This document shows positions 52,513 to 61,595 of a stretch of 64,000 nt of DNA, one piece after another (position 1 is the first letter of the stretch; every line of letters starts with the position of its first letter). The DNA is from DATFJT01 sp965230755. Lineage in GTDB: Bacteria; Bacteroidota; Bacteroidia; Chitinophagales; Saprospiraceae. The position numbers were made by a program, and so were the translations under genes. The stretch spans positions 496,001-560,000 of the forward strand of contig CBDDLT010000016.1 in the NCBI GenBank assembly GCA_965230755.1, in the 5' to 3' direction. The notes beneath the pieces were generated by a model that did no database searches, was not told the origin of the DNA, and saw only the letters and a program-made list of their open reading frames with translations.

Positions 52513-52884
52513 CTACTTCGGGGGATGGAAGACTTCATCCAGAAAAGAAAAAGAATATAGGCGAATGTAGTTCCAGGTTAATGCATTCATTCTATCCTCA
52601 ATAATCCGAAAACCCGGGAAATTTAAGGAAGAAAAAAAGTAAACAATATTGGTTCTTTCCTTTTTGACCGGATTAGGCATTTTTTCTTCCTGGTCTCTAT
52701 TTTCTTCAAGAGACTTCATGAGATAACACTTGCCTTTACAGGTCATTTCCGGTTTGTCTTTGTTTACACAAAGCGTTTCAGCAATAAAGCTGCGGTTAAG
52801 ATAAAAATGGGCATAAGTGACAACATCCCTGAATGTTAAGGAAAGTAAGAGAATTGAAAGTAGTAAGACAGAGATATACTTCAC
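52513..52884 (-). CDS. Small protein with Cys-rich motif, likely membrane-anchored
   Basis: 123 residues, starting with GTG. One N-terminal hydrophobic helix (YISVLLLSILLLSLTF), then the motif ETLCVNKDKPEMTCKGKCYLMKSL, with three Cys positioned C-x9-C-x3-C. I recognise this as a recurrent Bacteroidota small protein often placed before metal or TonB-related genes, without a known function. It is the first gene of the three-gene minus-strand group and would be exported or membrane-bound. Confidence 0.65.
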   Translation of the reverse strand: MKYISVLLLSILLLSLTFRDVVTYAHFYLNRSFIAETLCVNKDKPEMTCKGKCYLMKSLEENRDQEEKMPNPVKKERTNIVYFFSSLNFPGFRIIEDRMNALTWNYIRLYSFSFLDEVFHPPK

Positions 52885-52950
52885 CTTGTAAAGATAAAGA
52901 TTTATTCATTTAATTTCTCTGGCGTAAATGTTAAAGGAGGGTGAAAAGAA

Positions 52951-54339
52951 CTACAAAAACCCATTGATTTTTTCGATACTCTCCTTTGCATCTCCGTAAA
53001 GCATATCGGTATTGTCTTTGAAAAACAGAGGATTTTGAACACCTGCATAGCCCGTCGCCATAGATCTTTTCATTACTATTACATTTCCTGCCTTCCACGC
53101 TTCAATCACCGGCATACCATAGATAGGGCTTTGCGGGTCGTCTTGCGCGCCGGGGTTGACAATATCATTGGCTCCAATGACCATTACCACATCGGTATCG
53201 GGCAAGTCCTCATTGATTTCGTCCATTTCTAGAACAATATCGTAGGGAACATTGGCTTCTGCCAATAAGACATTCATATGGCCTGGTAATCTACCGGCAA
53301 CAGGATGAATGGCAAAACGCACATTTTTCCCTTCACCTCTTAGTTTTTCGACCATCGCATAAATGGGAAATTGAGCTTTGGCAACGGCCATTCCGTATCC
53401 AGGGACAATTACTAAGGATTGCGCATTTTTGATTCTATTGGCTGCTTCTTCATGGTTGATAGAAGTCACCTCTCCTTCTACTTCTTTTGTAGATCCTGTT
53501 GGCTGCGCTCCAAATCCACCAAAGATTACAGACCAGAAAGATCTATTCATGGCTTCGCACATGATGATGGATAGAATGGCTCCCGAGCTACCAACCAATG
53601 CACCGGTAATAATAAGAAGATCGTTACCGAGCATAAATCCTGCTGCCGCAGCTGCCCAACCCGAGTAGGAGTTCAGCATAGAGACAACGACGGGCATATC
53701 TGCTCCTCCAATAGCCATGACCAACATAACCCCAATGAAAGAAGAAATTGCGGTCATTATAAGTAAGTGGATCATTCCTCCTGTCCCAGGTGCCTGGGCA
53801 AACATATAGCCCAATACAATGCACACTACCACCAAACTAATATTTACAGCATGTCTGCCGGGATAAAGAAGTGCTTTGCTCCGTATTTTCCCGTCCAGTT
53901 TACCCCAGGCGACGATGGATCCTGTGAATGTTATCGCACCGATGAAGACACCGATAAAAATTTCAACCAAGTGAATTAAATGCTCCGCACCGACTAACTG
54001 GTGCGTTTTGGGATCTAAATACGATCCAAAACCCACCAAAACAGCAGCCAAACCTACAAAACTGTGTAATATGGCCACCAACTGTGGCATGGCAGTCATT
54101 TCGACTCTCCGTGCAACAAAAATTCCAATGATGGAGGCAATGAGTATAGCCAGTATAATATAAATATGACCGGAAACACCCTCTCCCAGAACGGTAGACA
54201 AAATAGCTATGGCCATTCCAGCAATACCATAAAGTACTCCTCGTTTAGCGGATTCTTGTGACGATAGCCCCCCAAGACTAAGTATGAATAAGATGCTTGC
54301 GAAGAGATAAGAGGCCAGTTGAATTTGTGATGAAATCAT
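52951..54339 (-). CDS. pntB: NAD(P) transhydrogenase subunit beta
   Basis: 462 residues. The first 270 hold about nine membrane helices (domain II, proton channel). The C-terminal 180 form the NADP-binding domain III with VPGYGMAVAKAQFPIYAMVE, IHPVAGRLPGHMNVLLAEA, IGANDIVNPGAQDD and MKRSMATGYAGVQNPLF. The enzyme couples hydride transfer from NADH to NADP with proton translocation across the inner membrane, supplying NADPH. It lies 3 nt after pntA. Confidence 0.96.
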   Translation of the reverse strand: MISSQIQLASYLFASILFILSLGGLSSQESAKRGVLYGIAGMAIAILSTVLGEGVSGHIYIILAILIASIIGIFVARRVEMTAMPQLVAILHSFVGLAAVLVGFGSYLDPKTHQLVGAEHLIHLVEIFIGVFIGAITFTGSIVAWGKLDGKIRSKALLYPGRHAVNISLVVVCIVLGYMFAQAPGTGGMIHLLIMTAISSFIGVMLVMAIGGADMPVVVSMLNSYSGWAAAAAGFMLGNDLLIITGALVGSSGAILSIIMCEAMNRSFWSVIFGGFGAQPTGSTKEVEGEVTSINHEEAANRIKNAQSLVIVPGYGMAVAKAQFPIYAMVEKLRGEGKNVRFAIHPVAGRLPGHMNVLLAEANVPYDIVLEMDEINEDLPDTDVVMVIGANDIVNPGAQDDPQSPIYGMPVIEAWKAGNVIVMKRSMATGYAGVQNPLFFKDNTDMLYGDAKESIEKINGFL

Positions 54340-54342
54340 AGA

Positions 54343-55863
54343 TTACTTTCTAAACATTTTTAACATTCTATGGGTCACTACAAAACCGCCCACAATATTA
54401 ATACTGGCCACTAAAATGGCTACAAAAGCCAATAAACTTAATGGACTGAAAAAGTCGTTGGTAATCTGGAGTAAGCCTCCGATGATAATGATACCGCTGA
54501 TCGCATTGGTTACAGCCATTAATGGGGTATGCAAGGAATGCGAAACATTCCAAATAACTTGCCACCCAACAAAAACAGCAAGTACGAACACCGTAAAATG
54601 CTGCATAAATTCTGCTGGCGCTACAAGTCCCAGTAAGTAGAGCAATGCCCCAATGAAGGCAAGCGATAAAAGCTGTCTGAATGCTTTGTTTTTCTTAGGA
54701 GGAGGCGGAGCTTCAATTTCAGGTTCTACAAGCTTCTTGGGTTTAGAGCTAACAGGAAGAGGTTTCGGAGGCCAATTGATAGAACCGTCGTAAGCGACCA
54801 TTGCACGGGATACAATAGCATCTTCCATGTCAATTTTGAAGTTTTCCGCTTTACCCATATCATCGAGAAGATGACAAAGGTTATTCCCATATAGTTGGCT
54901 GGCTTGTTCAGGAAGCTGGTCGAGCTGACCAATAATGGTCACACCATTTTCCGTAGTGACAATTTTACCATTCTCTGTTAGAGCACAGTTCCCTCCTGTA
55001 GAAGCGGCAAGGTCAACAACAACTGATCCAGGCTTCATCACTTCAATGTGCTCCTTCAGGATGAGTTCCGGAGCTTTTTTACCTGGAATTTGAGCAGTAG
55101 TAATTATTATATCTACCTCCTTAGCTTGTTCTTTGAATAGAGCCATTTCAGCTTCGATAAAAGCTTTACTCATCACCTTCGAGTAACCTGAATCTGTTGA
55201 CCCATCTTCGTCGATATCGACAGTCAGAAAAGAAGCACCCATACTTTCAATTTGCTCTGCAACTTCCATTCTTGTATCGAATGCACGAACTATTGCACCC
55301 AAAGATCTCGCAGTTCCTATTGCGGCAAGCCCAGCAACTCCTGCTCCAATCACCAAAACTTTGGCTGGCTCTACTTTTCCAGCAGCGGTAATTTGTCCAT
55401 TGAGAAAACGACCAAAATGATTGGCTGCTTCTATGACTGATCTATATCCTGCAATATTGGCCATGGAAGAGAGAACATCCATTTTCTGCGCTCTGGATAT
55501 TCTGGGTATGGCATCCATCGCTATGGCATTAACTTTTTTGTCTGCTAAGGCTTGAAGGACTTCTTGATTGGTCGAAGGGTGCAAATAACAGAGCAACAAT
55601 TGATTTTCTCGCATTTTCTCTACTTCCTCCATGGTCGGAGGAACCACCTTAAGAAGGATGGCACTTTCAGAGTAAATATCAGAAGTGTCTTTAACGGTTG
55701 CTTCTGCTTTGATGTAGGCATCATTCGAAAACCTGGCTTTTATACCAGCATCCCTTTCGATCGAAACATCAAAACCCTGACGTATTAATCTTTTAACATT
55801 TTCAGGTGTGGCGGCGACTCTACTTTCGCCGTCGTTTGTTTCTTTTAGGACCCCCAGTTGCAT
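54343..55863 (-). CDS. pntA: NAD(P) transhydrogenase subunit alpha
   Basis: 506 residues. Domain I (1-370) binds NAD: VLKETNDGESRVAATPENVK, RISRAQKMDVLSSMANIAGY, KVLVIGAGVAGLAAIGTARS and VVVDLAASTGGNCALTENG. A Pro-rich linker (EIEAPPPPKKNK) leads to four membrane helices at the C-terminus. The fused alpha form (alpha1 plus alpha2) is normal. It is first in the pntAB operon with 3 nt to pntB. Confidence 0.96.
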   Translation of the reverse strand: MQLGVLKETNDGESRVAATPENVKRLIRQGFDVSIERDAGIKARFSNDAYIKAEATVKDTSDIYSESAILLKVVPPTMEEVEKMRENQLLLCYLHPSTNQEVLQALADKKVNAIAMDAIPRISRAQKMDVLSSMANIAGYRSVIEAANHFGRFLNGQITAAGKVEPAKVLVIGAGVAGLAAIGTARSLGAIVRAFDTRMEVAEQIESMGASFLTVDIDEDGSTDSGYSKVMSKAFIEAEMALFKEQAKEVDIIITTAQIPGKKAPELILKEHIEVMKPGSVVVDLAASTGGNCALTENGKIVTTENGVTIIGQLDQLPEQASQLYGNNLCHLLDDMGKAENFKIDMEDAIVSRAMVAYDGSINWPPKPLPVSSKPKKLVEPEIEAPPPPKKNKAFRQLLSLAFIGALLYLLGLVAPAEFMQHFTVFVLAVFVGWQVIWNVSHSLHTPLMAVTNAISGIIIIGGLLQITNDFFSPLSLLAFVAILVASINIVGGFVVTHRMLKMFRK

Positions 55864-56005
55864 GGCTCTTTATTCTTCTTTCAAAAAAAATACCGCCTAA
55901 TTTACTATAAAAAACATATTCGTTGGGAGTGTAAGCGCGAATTAGCTTTTGATTTTGCGTCTTGCTATCTCGAAAAATTATAGCAGACTTGATATCTTGT
56001 GCACT

Positions 56006-57418
56006 ATGAAATGGATCCTAAGAATACTCATATTGCTCCTGATCTTGATGGTGGTATATCTGCTCATCAATACCTTTAATTTATCCTCAAAGCAGATTGT
56101 TCCAATGCAGCAGGAGGTTCTGGAGTTAAGAGAATCGGCCGTTCCAGATCTTATAAACTCAATAAGAATACCCAGCTACCAGTTGGAAAAACAAGAAGAT
56201 AGTTTGGCCTTTAGAGACTTGGATACATTGATATTTGAGACTTTTCCTTTAATTGATTCCTTTCTCGAACGAAAAACAGTCAACCAATTTTCCAGTATAT
56301 ATCAATGGCAAGGAAAAAACCCCGAAGCGAAGCCCATCTTAATTTTTGCTCAAAAGGATATGGATACAACAATGATCCTAGCCAATCGGGGACAAAAAAA
56401 TATTCAAATGCCAAGTATGAAGGAACGGCTACAATTGTTTTCCATCTTGGAATCTATTGAGATGTTGTTGGCTGAAGGGTATCGCCCTGAAAGAAGCATT
56501 TATCTGGGCTTGAGTCATGATGTTGAAACAGGAGGGTATAATGGTTCTGTGGCCATGGCCAATTGGTTCGAATCACAGAATCTGAAATTCGAATATATAC
56601 TGGATAAGGGTTCGGAAATAAAACGGGGCGTGCAAGGGTTAGCGGAAGGCGAAGTGGCCTTAATAGGATTAGCAGAGAAGGGATGCGCTTATTTGGACTT
56701 GAACGTAGAGACAGAGGAAACTCAATCTGTTTTGGCTCCGGATAAGGAAACTGCTGCCTCCCAGTTGATCGAAGCCCTGGCATCCATCAAAAACGATGAA
56801 TTCCCGACAAATAAGGAGGTGGTATTCATTGAGTTACTCGATTATTTAGGTGCGGAAGGGAGTTTTTGGCTTAAACTGAAGGTTGCGAATAAAAATATAT
56901 TCTCCAATGGCCTGATGAGGAAGTTGAGCAAAGACCCTGAAGTAAATGCTATGCTTAGAACGAGTGCAGAAACCATTGAGTTGAACGTGGATCATGCCAA
57001 GAATAGGACCAGCCATAAAGCGCATGCCCAGGTGTTGATTGGTGTATTACCAGGAGAGAGCATAGAGGCGTCTTTTAACAGGATCAAGAAGGTAATCAAT
57101 AACCCAAATGTCGAATTGAGTTTGTCTTCTGATAAAACATCAACGGAACCACCTCCGGTTAGCAACAGCAGTTCTTTTGGATTCAATGTTATCCAGAAAA
57201 CCCTGAGAAGCCTTTATCCCAATACGCTGGCTGCGCCGGTATTGGTTCCCGAAATCAACGACAGCAGATACTTCAGTAATTTGACCAATGATATCTATAG
57301 ATTTGTCCCATTTCGAAGTACTGAAACAGTGGGTTCTGAGGAGGAAAGAAACTTAGAGTCCGAATACCAGCATTACGTCAATTTTTATTATTACCTGATC
57401 AAGAATAGCACGGAATAA
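56006..57418 (+). CDS. M20-family (PM20D1-like) protein lacking metal ligands
   Basis: About 470 residues from the ATG at 56006, giving an N-terminal membrane anchor (about residues 5-24). The M20 frame is clear: ILESIEMLLAEGYRPERSIYLGLSHD, YILDKGSEI and a C-terminal LVPEINDSRYFSNL. The ligands are altered: the H-x-D site reads Q-K-D (about residue 116), the D-D-K segment is deleted, the catalytic E-E reads V-E (about 173) and the final His of S-R-H reads S-R-Y. It is probably a non-catalytic M20 homologue, or one with a changed active site. A rhodanese gene follows. Confidence 0.75.
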   Translation: MKWILRILILLLILMVVYLLINTFNLSSKQIVPMQQEVLELRESAVPDLINSIRIPSYQLEKQEDSLAFRDLDTLIFETFPLIDSFLERKTVNQFSSIYQWQGKNPEAKPILIFAQKDMDTTMILANRGQKNIQMPSMKERLQLFSILESIEMLLAEGYRPERSIYLGLSHDVETGGYNGSVAMANWFESQNLKFEYILDKGSEIKRGVQGLAEGEVALIGLAEKGCAYLDLNVETEETQSVLAPDKETAASQLIEALASIKNDEFPTNKEVVFIELLDYLGAEGSFWLKLKVANKNIFSNGLMRKLSKDPEVNAMLRTSAETIELNVDHAKNRTSHKAHAQVLIGVLPGESIEASFNRIKKVINNPNVELSLSSDKTSTEPPPVSNSSSFGFNVIQKTLRSLYPNTLAAPVLVPEINDSRYFSNLTNDIYRFVPFRSTETVGSEEERNLESEYQHYVNFYYYLIKNSTE

Positions 57419-57469
57419 ACAATTTCAGCGTTAATAGATTTGAATCAAAGATTCAATTTGAAGAATAAT

Positions 57470-58009
57470 ATGAAAAAGCTTGTAGGAGAGATTCTAGTAG
57501 TTACCATGTTGAGTTTTCTAGCTACAGGACTATCGGCTCAAGTGGAATCCAAAGAATGCTTAAGTCCTGAATATGAAGAAAAGTTGCAGTCCCTTCTTGG
57601 ACATACGGTTCCTTTGATTGACGCCAGAACATTGTATGATTTGATTCGCGAAGGGAGGGATGTTCAAGTCCATGATATTCGAAGTCAAGAGGAATTTGAG
57701 GTGAGTCATATACCGGGAGCATCATTGGTCGAATACAAGAATTTTGACCTTAGTCAGTTCGATACGGCAGATCGTTCCCAACCGGTATATTTGTATTGTT
57801 CCGTTGGTTATCGCAGTGAGAAAGTAGGTGAAAAGTTGCTACAGAATGGTTTTGCTCAAGTATATAATCTCCACGGTAGCTTTTTTCAATGGGCTAATCA
57901 ATCATTTCCAATATGGGATATGAAAGGCGCGGAAACAAAAAGAGTTCATGCCTATAATCGAAAGTGGAGTAAATGGGTAGATAATCCGGAACTCGAGCTT
58001 GTTTGGTAA
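57470..58009 (+). CDS. Exported rhodanese-like sulfurtransferase
   Basis: About 179 residues from the ATG at 57470. Signal peptide MKKLVGEILVVTMLSFLATG followed by L-S-A-Q. The single rhodanese domain has VQVHDIRSQEEFEVSHIPGA and the active-site loop YLYCSVGYRSEKVG, where the catalytic Cys is intact. It would act in the periplasm, moving sulfur or reacting with thiols. It is 51 nt after the M20-like gene. A short stem-loop follows the stop. Confidence 0.85.
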   Translation: MKKLVGEILVVTMLSFLATGLSAQVESKECLSPEYEEKLQSLLGHTVPLIDARTLYDLIREGRDVQVHDIRSQEEFEVSHIPGASLVEYKNFDLSQFDTADRSQPVYLYCSVGYRSEKVGEKLLQNGFAQVYNLHGSFFQWANQSFPIWDMKGAETKRVHAYNRKWSKWVDNPELELVW

Positions 58010-58023
58010 GGTGAATTACCTTA
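58007..58023. terminator. Short stem-loop between convergent genes
   Basis: TAAGGT pairs with ACCTTA around the loop GAATT. It overlaps the rhodanese stop codon and lies before the convergent murI end. The stem is short and lacks a T-tract, so confidence is low. Confidence 0.3.
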
Positions 58024-58030
58024 TAAGAAA

Positions 58031-58786
58031 TTAATCTTGTAGTACTAACTCTAGGCTTTTAGGAATTGCTTTGTACAAATCCCAAACCTTCTTTTTCAGT
58101 AAAGAGGACTCGCCAGTATCAAAAAAAGAAAGCTTCCCTTCTCCACTTTTAGCGTGATCAAAACAATCGTCAAATACCATTTGACTAGTAAAGATCTGCA
58201 AGCCTGGTTTCAGTGCTTGAAAAACAGGAGCAATATCATTGTAATGCGTACAGCCTAAAACAATTGCTTCTCTGTCATCTCCAATTTTATAGAGCAGTTC
58301 ATTAACAACTTTCTTGATTTCTTCTATTGGTGCTTCTCCTTCTATAAGGGGAACTAATTTTTCATCCTTGACGGCCAATAGATCAATATCCGAATTGAAT
58401 TCTTCCAAGAGTCTATAATAGGCTCTGGTTTCGATGGTATTTTTGGTAGCTATTAAGGCGCTTTTTTCCGGTAATCTAGAATGAAACTTGCGCAGGAAAT
58501 TTTCTGTGACGTTGAGGATATTGTGTTCTTTCGAAAACTCATTTAACTCGTCTTCAGCTACCGCAAATGCGGTATTACAAGCACAAATAATGTAGTCACA
58601 TTTGGCATCGATCAAAAAGGATACAATTTTCTTCACCCTTTCCTTGATGATGTTTGGGTCTTGATTTCCATAAGGAAGATATTTCGAATCAGAGACATAA
58701 TGAATATCTACGTTAGGATACTTATTATAAATAGAATTGGCGACCGATAGGCCACCAATTCCAGAATCGAAAATTCCTAATTTCAT
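58031..58786 (-). CDS. murI: Glutamate racemase
   Basis: About 251 residues from the ATG at 58786 (MKLGIFDSGIGGLSVAN). The two catalytic Cys are in IICACNTAFAVAED and IVLGCTHYNDIAP, with G-N-Q after YLPYGNQ as expected. It makes D-glutamate for peptidoglycan. It is last of three minus-strand genes after two Skp/OmpH genes, an arrangement typical of the Bacteroidota bamA-skp-skp-murI cluster; the bamA and uppS part is absent here. Confidence 0.95.
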   Translation of the reverse strand: MKLGIFDSGIGGLSVANSIYNKYPNVDIHYVSDSKYLPYGNQDPNIIKERVKKIVSFLIDAKCDYIICACNTAFAVAEDELNEFSKEHNILNVTENFLRKFHSRLPEKSALIATKNTIETRAYYRLLEEFNSDIDLLAVKDEKLVPLIEGEAPIEEIKKVVNELLYKIGDDREAIVLGCTHYNDIAPVFQALKPGLQIFTSQMVFDDCFDHAKSGEGKLSFFDTGESSLLKKKVWDLYKAIPKSLELVLQD

Positions 58787-58810
58787 TTTATTAAAGGACT
58801 GGATCAATAA

Positions 58811-59326
58811 TTAAAGTCCTAACTTACTTTTTACCATCGCAGTAATGTCATCTTCTTCTTCTGCATACAGGATTACTCCGGTACTAGAGTCCAAAACCAT
58901 AGCATAACCATTGGTTTTAGCCACCTCGTTGATAACATTGTTGACTTTGTCCAAAATAGGCTGAAGCAATTCTTCTCTTTTCTTTCCAATGGTTTGAACC
59001 ATCTCTTGTTCGTAGCTGGCAATCTTTTGTTCCTGCTCTCTGAGTTTAGCTGCCTCTTCCTGAAGTTGTTTTGGTGAAAGTACCCCTTGTTTTTCCTGTT
59101 GGGCCAACTTCTCGTACTTAGCCTGGAGTTCTTTTACCATTTCTTGTCCCTTGTTTTGCATTTGTGTTTGAAGCGTATTCAAACTAGCATCTGCTTTTTT
59201 CACTTCGGGCAAATTGGCCAATAATTCTGCAGAATTGACGTAGCCATATTTTTGCGCAGTTGAACTGGTGAAGGCAAAGCAAAGCACCAAGGAAGCTAGA
59301 ACTCCCAGTTTTATTAATTTACTCAT
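58811..59326 (-). CDS. OmpH/Skp-family periplasmic chaperone (copy 2)
   Basis: About 171 residues from the ATG at 59326 (MSKLIKLGVLASLVLCFAF). A signal peptide is followed by YGYVNSAELLANLPEVKKAD, then a coiled coil rich in Gln, Glu and Lys, and a C-terminal strand part (GYAMVLDSSTGVILYAEEED). Skp binds unfolded outer-membrane proteins in the periplasm as a trimer. It lies 24 nt before the murI start. Confidence 0.9.
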   Translation of the reverse strand: MSKLIKLGVLASLVLCFAFTSSTAQKYGYVNSAELLANLPEVKKADASLNTLQTQMQNKGQEMVKELQAKYEKLAQQEKQGVLSPKQLQEEAAKLREQEQKIASYEQEMVQTIGKKREELLQPILDKVNNVINEVAKTNGYAMVLDSSTGVILYAEEEDDITAMVKSKLGL

Positions 59327-59400
59327 TATAGTCGTATTTATTAGCATTATATTCTAAGTAAGAAAATAGAATGCCAAAATTAGAAAAATTAAGGAGAAAT

Positions 59401-59934
59401 CTAGTATTTAACTCTCCTGATTAAATCGTCTGTTTTATCGAATTTGCTATTGGTATAGAGAAGCCCAGCTGCCGAGTTTACATCGAATATGAAATCATAC
59501 CCACGCTCAACCGCATAACTTTCTATAATAGCATATACTTTCTCTTGAATTGGTCGTATTAATTCTTGTCTTTTGCGGAAGAGTGCACCTTCCGGTCCAA
59601 AGCGCTGTTCGTACATCTCTCTGACCTTATTTTCTTGGTCCAATATTTCCGCTTCTTTTTTGGATCTCATTTCCTCACTCCACAAAACTTGCTCCGCTTG
59701 ATAGCGGTTGTACATCGCTTTGATTTTCTCCCTCTCCTGGTCTATTTCTTGTTGCCATTCCTGAGCGACGGCATCGATATCTTTTTGGGCTTTGGTATAG
59801 TCCTCGATACTGTTCAAAACCTTTTCGAGATCCATATAGGCTATTCTTTGGGCGATAGCAGAATTGCTCATTCCTAGACTTAAAGTCAGGGCAAAACAAA
59901 ATAGGATTAACTGTTTGTTGATTGAAAAATTCAT
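59401..59934 (-). CDS. OmpH/Skp-family periplasmic chaperone (copy 1)
   Basis: 177 residues with a signal peptide (MNFSINKQLILFCFALTLSL) and the OmpH start QRIAYMDLEKVLNSIEDYTK. A coiled coil at about residues 45-115 is followed by PIQEKVYAIIESYAVERGYD and FIFDVNSAAGLLYTNS. The pair of Skp copies is normal in Bacteroidota. It has a promoter region in the gap to the divergent hutH. Confidence 0.9.
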   Translation of the reverse strand: MNFSINKQLILFCFALTLSLGMSNSAIAQRIAYMDLEKVLNSIEDYTKAQKDIDAVAQEWQQEIDQEREKIKAMYNRYQAEQVLWSEEMRSKKEAEILDQENKVREMYEQRFGPEGALFRKRQELIRPIQEKVYAIIESYAVERGYDFIFDVNSAAGLLYTNSKFDKTDDLIRRVKY

Positions 59935-60097
59935 ATGATGCTTTTGAAATTAATGACTAAAAAAAATGTTATTTTGTTCGGTATTATCGATGCTTTAACG
60001 CAAGTTTAACCCTTTCAACTACGAATTAACAGCATTTTTTAATAAAAATTCTTTCCCAATAGAGATTAATTTATTGGATGGCATCAAAAAAGGAACA

Positions 60098-61591
60098 ATG
60101 GGTCTTGATTTAACGATTAGCGAAGAGGATATCACATATGACCATATCGGGGGAAGCCTTAAAAACAATGTCCAGCTTAAGTTAACCAATGAATTAGAAT
60201 CAAAGGTTAAGCAAAGTAGACAGTTTTTGGATGCAAAACTCGATTCGAGTGATGAGAAGTTTTACGGGATCAACACGGGTTTTGGATCTCTTTGTAATGT
60301 GAAAATAAGTAAGGAAGGTCTTGCTCAGTTGCAATTGAATCTGATTCGATCCCATGCTGCCGGATCGGGGCCAATCATCCCCAAAAGGATAGTAAAATTA
60401 ATGATGTTACTTAAAATCAAATCCCTGGGCTTTGGTTACAGTGGCATCAGTTGGGAGATCGTCCAGAGACTAAGAGATCTTTATAATAATGATATCATTC
60501 CTGTCGTGAGACAATACGGTTCATTGGGCGCTTCCGGGGACCTCGCTCCATTGGCACATGTTTCCCTTGTGATAATTGGTGAAGGAGAAGTATTTTATAA
60601 GGGAGAGCAAAGGAGTACTAAAGAAGTCTATGAGCAACTGGGATGGAAGGGAATTTCCTTAAAATCCAAGGAAGGCATTGCCTTGTTAAACGGAACACAG
60701 TTTTGTACGGCTTACCTCAGTTTTTGTACCCATTATGGCTATGACTTGCTTCGAAAAGCAAACCTAGTTGGGGCCATATCCTTAGACGCGTTTGATGCAC
60801 TTTCACCTGCATTCGATGCAAAAATTCAGGCCGTTAGAAGACATGAAGGACAGAAATTTTGTTCTAAGGAAATTAGAGATTTACTCAAGGATAGTGAAAT
60901 TTGGAATGAAGGAGATAAATCATGGATTCAAGATCCCTACTCTTTCCGGTGCATTCCTCAGGTCCACGGGGCGAGCTACGATGCTCTGGAGCATTCTAAA
61001 AAAGTATTGTCTAATGAGATAAATGCTGTTACAGATAACCCATTGATCTTTTTTAATGAAGATGAAATACTTTCGGGCGGAAATTTCCACGCTCAGCCTT
61101 TGGCCTTGGTGATGGATTACTTGTCCATGGCGCTTTCGGAATTGGCCAATATTTCGGAGCGTAGAATATTCAAGCTTTTAGGAGGAGAGCGCAATCTTCC
61201 CGCGTACCTAACGCCAAACTCAGGTATTAATTCAGGATACATGATTCCGCAATATACTGCGGCGTCAATAGTAAGCCATAACAAACAGCTTTGTACGCCA
61301 AGTTCTGTAGATTCTATAGTGAGTTCGAATGGCCAGGAGGATCATGTGAGTATGGGAGCGAATTCTGCGGTGCGATGTTATGATATTGTCCAGAATGTTT
61401 ATCGGGTTTTGAGCATTGAGTTAATGACGGCGGTACAGGCGCTCGAATTCCGAAGACCTAAAAGAAGTTCTGCAAAAATCGAAAAAATCATTGCAGATTT
61501 TCGAGTGCTCGTTCCCAGACTAGAGGATGATCGACAGAGTTCAATCGATATGGACCACTCTCTGAAGTTTTTAAAAAATTTAGAGCTTTAA
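60098..61591 (+). CDS. hutH: Histidine ammonia-lyase (aromatic amino-acid ammonia-lyase family)
   Basis: About 497 residues from the ATG at 60098 (an upstream TTG at 60074 is open). The MIO-forming triad Ala-Ser-Gly is in GSLGASGDLAPLAH at about 145-147. Other family features: FYGINTGFGSLCNV, LLNGTQFCTAY, VTDNPLIFF and SGGNFHAQPLALVMDYL. It forms trans-urocanate and ammonia from histidine. The rest of the hut pathway is not in the window. The PagL-like gene starts 4 nt after its stop. Confidence 0.9.
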   Translation: MGLDLTISEEDITYDHIGGSLKNNVQLKLTNELESKVKQSRQFLDAKLDSSDEKFYGINTGFGSLCNVKISKEGLAQLQLNLIRSHAAGSGPIIPKRIVKLMMLLKIKSLGFGYSGISWEIVQRLRDLYNNDIIPVVRQYGSLGASGDLAPLAHVSLVIIGEGEVFYKGEQRSTKEVYEQLGWKGISLKSKEGIALLNGTQFCTAYLSFCTHYGYDLLRKANLVGAISLDAFDALSPAFDAKIQAVRRHEGQKFCSKEIRDLLKDSEIWNEGDKSWIQDPYSFRCIPQVHGASYDALEHSKKVLSNEINAVTDNPLIFFNEDEILSGGNFHAQPLALVMDYLSMALSELANISERRIFKLLGGERNLPAYLTPNSGINSGYMIPQYTAASIVSHNKQLCTPSSVDSIVSSNGQEDHVSMGANSAVRCYDIVQNVYRVLSIELMTAVQALEFRRPKRSSAKIEKIIADFRVLVPRLEDDRQSSIDMDHSLKFLKNLEL

Positions 61592-61595
61592 AGCA

